Assembly: GCF_001625215.2 (NCBI RefSeq) | Contig: NC_030387.2 | Location: 39,827,606 to 39,891,605, forward strand | Length of the DNA: 64,000 nucleotides | DNA from: Daucus carota subsp. sativus | Taxonomy: Eukaryota; Streptophyta; Magnoliopsida; Apiales; Apiaceae | Reading direction: 5' to 3' | Position numbers and translations under genes: made by a program | In this document: one piece after another, positions 11,354-22,708 of the stretch | Layout: the number at the start of each line of letters is the position of its first letter | How positions within the stretch are numbered: position 1 is the first letter of the stretch | The notes under the pieces: model-generated | Database searches by the model: none | Told to the model about the DNA's origin: nothing | Seen by the model: the letters and a program-made list of their open reading frames with translations, nothing else

Positions 11354-14300
11354 ATGCAGGAGATTAGAACTTCAAGAAGAAGTGCAAGTGCAGAGATGTC
11401 AAGCCCAGAGGCAAAGTTGGGTTTGCAGGTTGAGGATCTGTGGGATATTCAAGAACCTCAGCTCAGTCCTTCTGAGAAGCTTAATGCTTGCTTTGAGAGC
11501 ATCCCTGTTTCGGCCTTCCCTCATGCTGCTGATTCTCAAGGTATCGTGATGTCGAGACTTGGTCTAAGTTCTCATTTTTATAGGCTTCGCGGTTTAATAT
11601 ATCTATGTCACTGTATAAGTTTGATTAGTGAGTTGTATTTTTATTGTTATCGAGTCGATGATTAAACATCTAATTATTTTTGTTGATTTTTTATTGAAAG
11701 CAATGTGCCGTAAAGGTCGAGATTTGGTCTCAGTTCTTATAAAAATAGTTCTCATTTTTATAGATGTCGTGCTTATCAGGGGCGGATATAGGAATAGGCA
11801 AGGGGGACACGTGTCCCCCCTAAATTTTTTTTTTACATTTTTTCACCATTTTAAATTTTACAAAATTATAGAAGTGCCCCCACAAAATTTAAAAATATAT
11901 AGTTGTTTTGTGAAAATTTGCTTGGTGCCCCCCCAAATTTACATCCTAGATCCGCCCTGTGTGCTTTAATATATCTGTGTCATTATATCAATTTGATTAG
12001 TGAGTTGTATTTTTATTACTATTGATTGGATGATTAAACATCTAAATATTTTTGTTGAAAGTAATGTGTCGTAAAGGTCGAGATTTGGTCTCAGGTTCTC
12101 ATTTTAATAGAGGGCGAGATTTGGTCTCGGTTCTCATTTAATAGGCGTTACTTTAATATATGTGTTATGATGTGTAAATCTGATTCGTGAGTTGTAATTT
12201 TATTGCTATTGAGTGAATGATCAGACATTCAATTTTTGTTAAATTTTTCTTTAAATTAATGTTGCTGTTCGCAGTTATTGAGATCAATTCGGATACTAGT
12301 GTGGCTGAAGCTGTGAAGTTAATGGCCCAACATAATATACTTAGTGTTCCTGTTGTGGATGTTGATGCACCAGAGGATTCTACTTGGATTGATAGATATC
12401 TGGGCATCATAGAGTTTGCTGGCATTGTTGTATGGATTCTGCATCAGGTTCGAATATCTTTAGAGAGCTTGAAATAAATTGTTTGATAAATCTTTACTTT
12501 TCGAGTTGAAGTTTACATCTTGTTTTCCTAATTGCTGATGACAGGGTAACAAACTTGAATTAAATGACAAATGATGAAATTGATATGAAATAAAATCAGT
12601 ATTGAGGCAAAGTACCCTGATTGTTTTCGTGTTTAAAGTGTTATTAGTTGCTGCTAATTGGAGCATCTAGGTACTGTAGGAAGCACGAGTTCTGTTTCTG
12701 AATTTGTCTGTCCATTCGATGATATAAACGAGACAGCCTTCAGCAACAAAATTCAGAGAATTATGAGTTTCATTTTCAATCTTTTGCAGTCAGAAAAGAA
12801 GGATGGATCACCAAACACGGATTTCATACCTGAATCAGAAGAAATCATGAGCCCTGCAATTGCAAGAGCAGCTTCTGGAATGTCTTCTCCAAGATATAAA
12901 GGCGCAAACCCTTTTGATGAGGCCTCAATCTCTGGAGACTTTTTTGAGGCTTTGACTAACTCTGAATTTTATAAGAATGCCAAGGTATGTTAAGCTTCTA
13001 TATTATTGTCTGTGTAATGTCAATCATTTCCCCCCCCCCCTTTTTAATCCCAAATATCCAACTACACAGGTCCGAGACATATCAGGGTCATTTCGCTGGG
13101 CTCCCTTCCTTGCTTTGCAGTCAGAAAACTCGTTTTTGACCATGCTTCTGCTGCTATCAAAATACAGAATGAAGAGTGTTCCCGTGGTTAATCTTGGGGA
13201 AGGAATGATCGAGAACATCATTACCCAGTCTGCCGTAATTCACATGTTAGAGGAATGTGCTGGTCTGCAATGGTTTGAAAGTTGGGGTACTAAGAAACTT
13301 TCTGAACTTGGTCTTCCTCTGATGAAGCCTAGTCGTGTCATAAAGGTACTGTCACTTGTTTATCTTTCTGATCCGATCGATATACAATAAAGATTGACCA
13401 TATCATATATTCTCTCTGTAGTGTACCAAAGGTTAAGGGGTGAGAAGGATAATTGATTATAATATGATGAATAAAAACTGCAGTACTTTCCTCATATACT
13501 GGTCGACTTCGTGAAGCCTTCCTGGCTCTGCATATTAGCTTCAAATTTGTGAACAATTATGTGTTAGTTTGCTTCCGACTGAACTACTTCAATGCTCTCC
13601 TTCTTTAAAGGTGTACGAGGATAAGCCAGTGCTGGAGGCATTTAAATTGATGAGGCAGAAGGCAGTAGGTGCAGTGCCAGTGGTTGAAAGTGGAGGCAAA
13701 GCAATTGGAAATATAAGCATCAGAGACATTCAGTACCTTCTACTTGCACCTGCTATCTATAAAAATTATAGGTTTGTCACCAAACTTTTGCAGATCTTGA
13801 TCAGATATAGTCCTCTTCAGTCTTCGTGTATGCCTGCCAACATACAGAAGAACGATACGAGACCTAGTGTTTGTACACCATTTGATTGGATGCCTTTGTT
13901 GTGTGTTTACGATATATTTGTCATCTCTTTACGATATATTTGTCATCTCTTTAAATCTTTTTACGATACAGAAGCCTTTACGATATATTTGTCATCTCTT
14001 TAAATCTTTTTGCATCCTTTTGTCACACTGTTTCAACTACCTGGTACATAACCTATATTCTGGCAAAAGAGAACAACAAGGAATAGAATTTTTGACGTGT
14101 TTGATCAAATTAATTAGCTGAACTATGAATCTCTCATTTATATCATTTTCATGCATTGCCGCAGATCTATCACAGCCAAGAACTTCCTTTCTGCTGTTAG
14201 AAGCTATCTTGAAGATAATCAAAAGTCATCTCCAGTACTAAGTGATATAGTCATGTGCACAAGGAATGATACACTGAAAGAAGTAATCATGAAGCTCGAT

Positions 14301-14462
14301 TCTATGAAGATTCACCGAATTTATGTTGCTGAAGATGAGGGAAGTCTAGGTGGCGTGATCACTCTGAGAGATATCATTTCAAAGCTAGTACACGAGCCTC
14401 ATGGTTACTTTGGGGATTTCTTCGATGGAGTTTTACCTACACCAATCAACAGCAGGGTCTGA
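11354..14462 (+). CDS. KING1: SnRK1 regulatory subunit gamma-like (KING1-type CBS protein)
   Basis: Six exons in consistent phase: 11354-11540, 12275-12447, 12790-12984, 13070-13345, 13611-13771 and 14165-14462, giving 429 residues, close to the 424 of Arabidopsis KING1. It opens with SSPEAKLGLQVEDLWD...LSPSEKLNACFESIPVSAFP. It then shows CBS-type blocks: SVAEAVKLMAQHNILSVPVV, then FLTMLLLLSKYRMKSVPVV, then VLEAFKLMRQKAVGAVPVV and a last one with MKIHRIYVAEDEGSLGGVIT. It ends HEPHGYFGDFFDGVLP...SRV. The family is the four-CBS, AMPK-gamma-related regulatory subunit linked to SnRK1 energy-sensing kinase complexes. No carbohydrate-binding module is encoded, which separates it from the plant beta-gamma type. 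A linker in exon 3 (about 121-165) is Ser/Pro/Glu-rich and variable. Intron 1 carries tandem repeats and a MITE. Confidence 0.92.
11552..12180. repeat. Three diverged tandem units in KING1 intron 1
   Basis: A unit of roughly 165-190 bp recurs about three times. Shared words are GTCGAGATTTGGTCTC, TTAATATATCT, TTGATTAGTGAGTTGTATTT and GATGATTAAACATCTAA. The middle unit is interrupted by the MITE at 11777-11959. The last unit runs up to the acceptor of exon 2, so intron length grew by tandem duplication. Confidence 0.75.
11777..11959. mobile_element. Short hAT-like MITE (Tip100-type ends)
   Basis: A 183-bp element starting CAGGGGCGGATATAGG and ending CCTAGATCCGCCCTG, which are inverted repeats of each other with one base lost at the right end. 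The CAGGGGCGGA terminus is typical of Tip100-like hAT elements. Flanks GTGCTTAT and GTGCTTTA resemble an imperfect 8-bp target duplication. No coding capacity. Confidence 0.7.
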
Positions 14463-14705
14463 AGGTTTAAATCTTGAAAAGATAAGCTGATGGGATCTTT
14501 AGTTTATATTAACCTCCTTTTTGTTGTATTTCCTCGGTATATTTCTTCTTCCAACTACTTATCAGTCTGTGTAACCTGAAAAAAGGCAAACGAGTCACTG
14601 GAATCGGAGTAACTTATGCTAAAGCTTATTGTAACTTATCTAACTTTGTCGGTCATAGTCCTGAGTCTCCTGACTCCAGAACTTCGAATCAGGATGTGGG
14701 CGGAG

Positions 14706-14711
14706 AATAAA
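14706..14711 (+). terminator. Possible poly(A) signal of the KING1 gene
   Basis: AATAAA lies 244 bp after the stop codon in T-rich sequence. Plant poly(A) signals are loose, so this is only a candidate. Confidence 0.4.
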
Positions 14712-15524
14712 ATGCATAATTGGGAAGTATTTTACTTGTATTATGTGAATTATTGTTTTTTGCTTACATTAAGGCCACTGCTTCTCTTCATTTTAAGTCT
14801 TAATCTGTTAATCACCTCAGGATTAAATATGTCACAGCTAATGTCTCAGTTGATTGTAATATATGAAATCTTGATTTTAAGCTGCTGAAGGTTATAATTC
14901 AGTCTGCATTAAGAGAAATTTTCGACAGATAAATCTGCATCAAGAGAAACTCAACAGAACCATTTCTGTCCAAATAACAAACAAGACTGTCATAAGATTC
15001 ATTAACAACTTCACATATCCTATAATACTTTTTTTTTTTTTTTGCTAATTCATATCCTATAATACTTGTGTTACACTAGCAGCATCAGCCTGTCTGGCAT
15101 ACTCCGTCGAGTACCTCCCTTCGATCACGAAACTTAAAATTCTTTCAAGAATGCAGTTGCTTTGATAAACTTTATGGAGAGATCCTTTTGTTTACAGTAT
15201 TACAATAATCATTTTGTACATGAATTACTTCCGGGTGCCATCTTTTCCAAATTCCTATGGTCTCCATATCTTCCGTCCTTTTTATCTATTCAAGATTTTC
15301 TTGTCTGATTGCCATATCTTCTTGTCTGATGTCCTGTCAATTTAAATTAATTCTTTAAAATTCCTTCAAGAATGCAGTTGCTTTGATAAACTTTACGGCG
15401 CAACATCACCAAAAGCTATGATAACAAGAGTTCAACATTACTACTAGATTAGAACAAAGCTAATCAAAACCTGATAATCAGGAGGATGGGAACATATATC
15501 AAGAATTTCAAAATTTGCCAACAA
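14712..15524. other. Spacer with a short direct repeat, no gene recognised
   Basis: The phrase TTCAAGAATGCAGTTGCTTT occurs at about 15146 and again at about 15364, each followed by GATAAACTTTA, a direct duplication of roughly 40 bp. Nothing else is recognised. Confidence 0.5.
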
Positions 15525-15564
15525 GTCGAGATGGCCGAGTTGGTCTAAGGCGCCAGATTAAGGT

Positions 15565-15597
<33 letters not shown>

Positions 15598-15605
15598 TCT
15601 CGACA
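15525..15605 (+). tRNA. tRNA-Leu(AAG)
   Basis: An 81-nt cloverleaf. The acceptor stem GTCGAGA pairs with TCTCGAC, with discriminator A. The anticodon stem CCAGA/TCTGG encloses loop TTAAGGT, so the anticodon is AAG (Leu). A short variable arm (TCCGAAAGGGC) suits a class II tRNA. The A box TGGCCGAGTTGG and B box GGGTTCAAATCC are intact. A CAA motif sits just upstream and a T run (TAGTTTTT) follows, as expected for Pol III. There is no intron and the CCA is not encoded, as normal for plants. Confidence 0.95.
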
Positions 15606-18042
15606 TTAGTTTTTCATATTTTCCTATTACTACATTTTAGTTTTTGCTGCCGTTGCTTCACTTATGTTATATTTTTCTTTTTGCTTCAGAAATCAGAAGC
15701 GAAAATTAGCCAACTTCTTGTGACATTCTCTGGTAGAGTTCAGTGTACATTTCGAGCTCTGCAAACAATGACAAATAAGTCAGGCGAAAAAATTCTGCCA
15801 AAAGCCATCGGAGTTACTCAAATCCTTGTAAATTTGGCTGCAGACTTGCCACGATTTTCAGTTTGCTTTAGACTTTCTGAGGCCACATCACAAAAGTTCG
15901 AACTCATAAATAACAGCATCATGTTTACAAATTGTATTGTCAAACTCGCAGGGAAGTTTCAAGAACACGTCGTAAAAATCCTATAATTGCCATCTCGGTT
16001 CAGGAGGATCTTATTTAGTCTATACGCAAGCTGCAACCATATGACACGAAAGAGTTAAAGTCTTTCTGTTCTAATTTATCCCATTTTATCCGACCAAGCA
16101 CTGGAACACGATCTTAGTCTAGTCTAACTAACATTACGAGGCTTCTTTGAATTGGTAAAACCGAGTGAATCCCCAGTTATAGAGTAGACAGAGTCCTTCT
16201 CTGCTTTCATACTAGATTGTGAAAAAAGGAATATTTCCAAAAAGAATATTTTTTTTTGACAGAAAAAAAATGTTTAGAATATTAGTTAGTGAACATTGTC
16301 TTGCGAAAATGAGTTGCCAACAGTCTGACATACTGACGTTCCTCCAACCTTGGCTCGAATACAGCTGCTATATACCAGAACATATTAATTTATACTAAGT
16401 GTAGTATATATGTACGGCTGCTAAATTTTACTACAGGATGCTCCTTAACAGTTTTTAGTTTTGCTACCATTTTTATATATCCTGTAACGTATTTTCCTGT
16501 CCCGAGTCCATTTTTGTGTCGTAAACTGCAACTGTTTGTAGATCAGTTTCAAAATGATAACCTGAGAACACTACTAAACAGTAAAAAAGAAAGAAAATTG
16601 CAAAACGTCACAATTCTAGCTACGTCGCGTTCTCATTTGAGTCGGACCACGACCTTAAATGTATATGTTCGCTTTTTCTGTTATCACTCAGACATGCCAT
16701 TTGACCTGAAATGCATATCAGATTTATTCGTATTAGTATTTAACTTATTTTTTGGTGTTAGGATCTCTAAATCCGAACACAAAATAACTCGTCAATTCTC
16801 TCAAAACCTTAAGTTTGAGAAATGTGTTTCAGTAAAAGGCATCTCTGAAGATTGAAGTGCTCTAGCACACTGAGACAAGATGAAAAATATATGGAAAAAA
16901 ACTTGCAGTGCATTGCTTTTATCGATCTGATAACGAAATGCTTGGCATTTCTGCAATAAATATAGTCTCTGAATTCTTTAATGTCATCACCACCATTGAT
17001 TAAAAATTATAATAACAGTAGAGACTAACATTTTAAATTGCATTTCAGCCCCACTCATTTCGGTTGGTATGCTTTTATTTGTTGTTCTTTTAATTGTTTC
17101 CATCAACAGAAAAAAATTCCACTTGTCGTTTCGATTGTCACTGTCTTCAGAAAAAAGCACAAAATTGAAAACATATATTTTATTTCAAGTTGAATACAAA
17201 ATCCTTCTGTATTATTAATTTCAACAATTAAAAAATAATAATGAGTCATGGCATCTAATTTCATTGGCAGAAGTCTCCATCAACACTTCTGAAAACTTAA
17301 CTAATCACCACTTGCATAATGTTCTTTTAATAAAAAAATTAATTACACAGTAAATATGAGAATGAGTTGGCTGAGATTAGCTCACCCGAGATATCTCAAC
17401 GCGTTGTTAATATGAGAACGAGTTTCCCGAGATTAGCTCACTCGAGATATCTCAATAAAACTACACCGCAGTTGTTAATTTACAAAGCCAACTAAATTAT
17501 TTTTCAAATCTCGGAAACATTATTCTCGATAAATATAAACAATGTTATTTAGAATATGTAACCTTAGGTATAGTGATTTAAGTGAACCATAGTTAACCTT
17601 GCTATTGTCACAATGACAGCAACTGACATAGCTTCCTTGAAGCCAACTCTTTATTTCTTTAAATATTAAGTGAACTATGGCTTGGTCTTTGTCCCTTGGT
17701 TCCCTTGTGATCATGTTCTTCTAAGCAGCTTCCTTTATAAGTATTACTAATACCTCATCCGAATTCAACTATGCAAGTACAGGTTTACTGAAACAGGATT
17801 TTCCAGTTCTTTAGAGTTTGTTCCTCCAGCTGCTGCTTCATTGTTCCGAAAAACTTTCTTTAGATTCATATTCTTGATACAGGTCGAGGCCTAAATTGAC
17901 AACGAGACATCTCCTGGAGAAATATAGAGTTGGCTTTTGTTTCGACAGCTATATCTGTTATTTCATGCACCACAGAGATTATTAGGTTACGTCGTGGTTA
18001 CGTTCTGTTGACATACAGATAATTATTTCACATCATAAGTTT
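15606..18042. other. Intergenic, no gene recognised
   Basis: Open frames of up to 113 codons (15681-15986, 16514-16855) have no recognisable motif and no supporting splice pattern. A 17.36-17.45 kb stretch contains a short duplicated phrase (GAGATTAGCTCAC + CGAGATATCTCAA). This region must include the promoter and probably the 5' UTR of the next gene. Confidence 0.45.
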
Positions 18043-19345
18043 ATGATGGGGAGAAACAGCGAAGAACAAGTTATAATACATAAGAGATCAAAGGTCAGTA
18101 GATTAGGTGCTTCTACAGTTATGTTAAGAAAGAAAGTCTTTTTTTTTTTTTTTTATGTTAGATTTATATTAAAAGGTTCAATTATTCTGTAATGATGAAT
18201 TTCTGACATTTTATAATGAACATTTCAGGCTAGTATGGATGTTGATCTGAGGAGAGCCCTGTTTACTCAGAAGCCAAGGTCACCAACTGAAAATGGCAGG
18301 CCAAGCAGTATGGTTTTTAAGGTAAATTAAAAAAATTCTGTCTTTTTTCAGTTTTATGCAAGTGGTCATCTATATCAGAAGCTGATCTATCATATAAAAT
18401 TGTTATAAACAGAAAGCCCACGTGGTGATTCCGGCTCATATAGTAGCAGAAGCAATTTCAACACTCCATGGTCTTGATTTGAGATGGTCAGGGCCTATCA
18501 CACCTACAGAAATGAATTATGTTGAACAGTATGTTCTAGCCAAGTATCCAGAATACTCAAATGCGCTTGTTGAAGGAGGAGAAAAGACAGATCTTTATGA
18601 TCTTTGCATCAAAGAAGAGCCTGCACATCTGTCGCCTGATGACAAGCGAAAATCTCCCAGAGGTGGTTTTAGGGATTCAGTGGCGCCAACATTTGGAAGC
18701 AACCATCCTGATTTAGACAAAACACAGTTAGAACCGTCAAGGCTTCAAGACGTTCTTACAAAGAAGTCGTCCTTCTTAGGAAGTTTCATCTCCATACCAG
18801 AAATTCAAGCCAGAAATAAAGTTTTGAAGCAGTGTGGATTACCTGATGAGGAGTACCTTGTTATCTTCACTTCAAACTACAAAAACGCAATGATGTTGGT
18901 TGGGGAGAGCTATCCCTTCTTCCGAGGGAATTACTACATGACAATTATTAAGGAAGGAGATGATTACATTAGAGAATTTGCAAGTTACAAGGAATCAAAA
19001 GTGATTGCAGCACCGGAGACTTGGTTGGATTTGAGGATCCGTGGATCACAGCTCAGCCAGTACTTCAGAAGGAAGAGTAAGCACACTCCAAAGGGTCTAT
19101 TTTCATATCCAGCTGATGTAGATGGCACCAAATACTCTATGCATTGGGTTTCTGAAGCGCATAGGAATTCCTGGCATGTTTTGCTTGATGCCACTGCACT
19201 AAACGTGGGGGAGGAACGAATGAACCTGTCGCTCCACAGGCCAGATTTTGTTCTGTGCAAGCCTGACAATACTAATGCTCACCCTTCAGATATCACATGT
19301 CTGCTAATCAGGAGAAGATCTTTCGATACAGGAGCTTCAGTTTAG
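18043..19345 (+). CDS. PLP-transferase-fold protein, Moco-sulfurase-like family
   Basis: Three exons in consistent phase: 18043-18093 (MMGRNSEEQVIIHKRSK), 18229-18321 (ASMDVDLRRALFTQKPRSP...) and 18413-19345, giving 358 residues. Recognisable blocks include VAEAISTLHGLDLRWSGPIT, LDKTQLEPSRLQDVLTKKSS, YLVIFTSNYKNAMMLVGESY, APETWLDLRIRGSQLS and MHWVSEAHRNSWHVLLDAT. These are typical of a plant family annotated as PLP-dependent transferases related to the N-terminal half of molybdenum cofactor sulfurase. The class V aminotransferase Lys block (SFYK-type) is not seen at the expected place, which reads RPDFVLCKPDNT, so catalytic activity is doubtful. An alternative start is the Met at 18235 in exon 2; I prefer 18043 because the upstream exon is in frame with good splice sites. 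Confidence 0.78.
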
Positions 19346-20340
19346 GCATACGAGCAAGCAGATCACATCTCACAAGAAACATTAGTATGAATTGGCTAAT
19401 TATCTGCTGGAGACTGTTTCATTATAGACCGGTTCAGTTTAAATCGTATATGGTAACCTCTGAACTGGCTCAACTCCTTTCTAAAACTCAACCTCACTTA
19501 ACATTGCGGTGTTTAACTAAGGGCTGATTGCCCTATGCCACCGCATTCAAATTTCTTCTAGTACGAACGTGATACAATAATTTCTATCAGTTACAATTGC
19601 ATCACAGATAAATCTAGCAATTTGTATTAGTTGCCAGTCAGGTAGCGATGATGACACGGGTATTTGCTAGAAATTTGTATATGCAACAGATCCACCACGA
19701 GTGTAGATTACATGGTGAATAACTGAATATTGTTGGGGAGGACTGAACTTCAAGATATCTAGTCTAGTATATGAAGTTTTTGATAATACATGAATACACG
19801 AGCCCTCGTGAAGTTATTAAACAAGATATCGTAGCTGTGATAACTCCCAAGTGTAAAAATGCTATCACCATAGATACTTCAATTGCAAGCTTGAGCTCAC
19901 CCACATTTTAGTTTTCTTTGCTTTTTTTTTTTTTTTGGAAAAACAAAGTAGTTGATATGAAGTATGAACACGCCTTCCACACTATAGTAGAAAATCACTG
20001 TAAACAGAAATCATCAGGTAGCTCCATTCCTGGTCTAACGTTTCAGCGACTCACCATATATTAAACTATATAGGGTTCACACTTCAGTCCACCGATTTAC
20101 ACAACCAACAAAAAGAATAGGTCTTCATCTTTAAGAAAAAAGTGCTATTTGTTCGTTTTACTAAACATTACAACATGGATCTGAATGTTTAAGACCAATG
20201 AAGCTGTGATGGAGACTTAGTTATAAGATGGGTTCAACAGAGGTTTTAGCCTAGGTTAGCCTCTTCGAGTTTTGTATAAAGCATGGTTTGTACTCTGTAG
20301 AATAGGGGCATGGTTAATACTTGAAAGATATACCCTTCCG
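19346..20340. other. Spacer between the PLP-fold gene and the snRNA cluster
   Basis: No gene recognised. From about 20260 the sequence matches the region before the second U1 gene at about 24345, so the duplication block starts just upstream of the U1 promoter. Confidence 0.5.
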
Positions 20341-20390
20341 AACCCACATCGAAAAGGAACAAAACATCAGCCTAACAGGGACCTATAAAT
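20341..20390 (+). promoter_or_regulatory. Plant snRNA promoter (USE + TATA) of U1 copy A
   Basis: The upstream sequence element AACCCACATCG (20341-20351) is followed 32 bp later by TATAAAT (20384-20390). This is the Pol II-type spacing known for plant U1/U2/U5 genes, longer by about one helical turn than Pol III U6 genes. The predicted start at 20416 is 32 bp past the TATA. Confidence 0.88.
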
Positions 20391-20415
20391 AACGAGGAGG
20401 CTGCATCCTTGCAAA

Positions 20416-20580
20416 GTACTTACCTGGACGGGGTCGATGGCTGATCAAGAAGGGCCATGGCCTAGGTTAGAGGCTTCCATTGCACTGAGGAAGGGCTCTC
20501 CCCTAAGGTCTACCCAAGTGGTGGAGCCTACGTCATAATTTGTGACAGGTGGAGCCTGCGTTCGCGCAGCTCCACGCCAA
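20416..20580 (+). ncRNA. U1 spliceosomal RNA, copy A
   Basis: A 165-nt gene. It has the 5' splice-site-pairing end ACTTACCTGG (base 1 is G instead of A), GATCAAGAAG in stem-loop I (U1-70K-type loop), CCATTGCACTGAGG in stem-loop II, GCCTACGTCATAATTTGTG with the Sm site AATTTGTG, and the 3' hairpin GGAGCCTGCG-TTCG-CGCAGCTCC. The plant 3' box CA(N)AGTNNAA follows as CAATTCTAGTTAAA at 20579. With an intact promoter it looks functional. It is nearly identical to copy C at 24489. Confidence 0.93.
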
Positions 20581-20730
20581 TTCTAGTTAAACTTTATTTT
20601 TATTTAATTTTAACATTTATTCGTTGCCAAAGGACACGCCAAGTGAGAGTTAAGTAAAATAACAAGGATGGATTTTTCGTTGGCAAATCACAGGCCAAGT
20701 TAGAGTTAAGTTTTGTTGCTATGTTTCTCC

Positions 20731-20779
20731 TCCCACATCGAGAAAATGAGAGAGTAGGGGATGGAGAGGAGCTATAAGA
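20731..20779 (+). promoter_or_regulatory. USE + TATA of divergent U1 copy B
   Basis: TCCCACATCG (20731-20740) and TATAAGA (20773-20779) with a 32-bp gap. The Pol II snRNA spacing is intact although the RNA downstream has diverged. Confidence 0.8.
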
Positions 20780-20805
20780 TGAGAGGAAGATGCAAGCGTA
20801 GAGGA

Positions 20806-21044
20806 TAAGGCACGCACTTGGCGTCGATGGCTGATCAATAAGGGCCGAGGCTTCCTTACACTGAGGATGAGCACTCGCCTAAGGTCTGCCCGATTGGTAG
20901 ATATGCCTACGTCCTAATTTGTGGCGTCGATGGCTGATCAATAAGGGCGTAAGGGCGTGGCCTAGGCTTGAGTCTTCCTTGCCCGATTGGTAGATATGCC
21001 TACGTCATAATTTGTGCTAAGTGGCAAACGCAGCTCCACGACAA
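20806..21044 (+). pseudogene. Divergent U1 snRNA copy B with internal duplication
   Basis: Aligned on GTCGATGGCTGATCA, the predicted 5' end reads ATAAGGCACGCACTTGGC instead of ATACTTACCTGGACGGG, so it cannot pair with a normal 5' splice site. The stem-loop I word GATCAATAAG remains. The middle of the RNA (GTCGATGG to TAATTTGTG) is duplicated, so it is about 239 nt with two Sm-like sites. The 3' hairpin is damaged (GTGGCAAACGCAGCTCC) and the 3' box remains as CAATTCTAGTTCAA. It is either a pseudogene or an expressed variant; copies D and E share the same 5' arm. Confidence 0.8.
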
Positions 21045-21240
21045 TTCTAGTTCAACTTTATTTAATTTTAACATTTATTAGTTTTAGAAGAGAACATAGT
21101 TTTATATTGCACCCATTTTTACTTAGGGATGAACATTAACTCCGGCCCATAAGATGGACATTAACCCCGGCCCATCTGATCCCGCAATGAATGGTGCGGG
21201 ATTTTTTTTTTTGGGAGCCAATAATTTTTTTTTTTTTTTT

Positions 21241-21648
21241 CACCTTGATGCGACTCTTGGTAGTTGAGTTGGTTTGTAATAAGTGGCCAGTGAAACCAAC
21301 AACCAATTTTTAATTTTTTGCATCTTGATGAGACTCGATAATGCTGAGTTAGCCTGTAATAAGTGGACCAACGGCGAGCTAGGATTGAAGCTTCGGAGCC
21401 AAAATGAAATGCTACAATTTTTTCATTTTTTTTTCACCTTGATGAGACTCGCTAGCTGAGTTATCCTGTAATAAATAAACTAACGGCGAGACAGGATAGA
21501 GGTTTCGGAGCCAAAATGAAATGCCACAATTTTAATTTTTTTGGATCTTGATGAGACTCTTGGTAGGGCTGAGTTGTAAGTGCATCACCAACGAGCCATG
21601 ATCAAAACTTCGGAGCCAAAACGAAATTCCACAATTTTGTGAAATCAA
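21241..21648. repeat. Minisatellite, about four units of 105-115 bp
   Basis: Units begin near 21241, 21322, 21436 and 21541 with a CTTGATGAGACTC word. They continue through GCTGAGTTATCCTGTAATAA, CGGAGCCAAAATGAAATGC and CACAATTTT. The units have diverged by point changes and small indels. There is no coding capacity. It lies inside the snRNA cluster between U1 copy B and the U5 remnant. Confidence 0.8.
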
Positions 21649-21728
21649 CATATGAGATTTTCGCTATATAAAAGAATGTTTGGCTCCTTGCGTTATGCAG
21701 CTTATTTATCAACCATAGATAAATAGGG

Positions 21729-21765
21729 TGGAGTTCGCGTTCGCGCAGCTACACGCCAAATCTAG
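21729..21765 (+). pseudogene. U1 3'-end remnant
   Basis: The short stretch GTGGAGTTCGCGTTCGCGCA then GCTACACGCCAAATCTAG matches only the 3' hairpin and 3' box of U1. A second, smaller remnant (GTTAGCTCCACACCAACTCTAG) is at 22173-22194. Confidence 0.65.
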
Positions 21766-22708
21766 TCTTAAATCTTAATTTTTAGCTTGGTTGATTGATA
21801 GTGTTAATGTTCTGATTCTTATTTTAAAGCAGCAGTTAAAAGTCGCAAGAAGATACCAGCTTTTTTTACTTTTCCTCCACTACCAAAAAACTTCTCGGAA
21901 ACCCCATGAACCCCACCAAAACTAGTTCATAATGATTTTAAGATTAATGACAGGCAAGAAGTAATTAATTGTGTGCTTGTTTAGTAATTGAAAATTGTAG
22001 CAACTAACATAGTTTTTGTTCTCCCTGAAACTCCTCTTTCAGCAACAAATTGAACATATGTACTAGTTTGAGCTTTGTTTTGTGCCCATTAAGGTTAGCT
22101 TTACCCATCCTTAATGAAGTTGGTATATCCTCATCATTTTGAAACAACTTACCCTTGTATTCAAGTTAGTAAGGTTAGCTCCACACCAACTCTAGTGCAA
22201 GTTCTTTTTTTATTTTATTTTTATAAGCATAATTTTCTCAGTTTTTAGTTGGGTGCATGGTTGTAATCGGGATATGCTGATTAGAGGGATTAATTGGATG
22301 GTTGGGGATTAATCAGATTTTGTTAATTTTATTAAGAAAATTTACGGTGATTAACCGCATATTAAAAATCAGTCAAGAAAAATTATAGTGACTATATTCC
22401 ATTTTAAAATTTGAAGCGGAGGCACCTTGCACGAGATTAATCCGCAAAGGGGAATTTTAGAACTATAGCTAGGTGTGAGCCTTCCGAGCCCAAATCCAAG
22501 TTCCTCGTAAAATCCACAATTTTTCAATAAACAATATTAGTGTGACAAACCTGACAAAAAAAGAAAATATTAGTGTAATAAAAATTTAAACAAATACCGA
22601 AGTACAACAGATAATCTATTCACTGAAAAATTTAAAAAGTGTTGGCCTGTTTTGGCCACTAGATGGGATTGTATATTCGTAGTACTCGTACTTCGTAATT
22701 GTAAGAGA

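Noticed and set aside
11628-11969. 113-codon ORF in KING1 intron 1
   Set aside because: It runs across tandem repeats and a MITE and lies between two well-supported exons.
15681-16855. Two ORFs of 101 and 113 codons downstream of the tRNA
   Set aside because: No recognisable motif, no splice context, and composition like the surrounding spacer.
20560-20590. Hairpin followed by CTAG/T at the U1 3' ends (also 24656, 25045) looked like Helitron 3' termini
   Set aside because: The whole upstream sequence is U1 snRNA. The hairpin is U1 stem-loop IV and CTAG is part of the plant snRNA 3' box.
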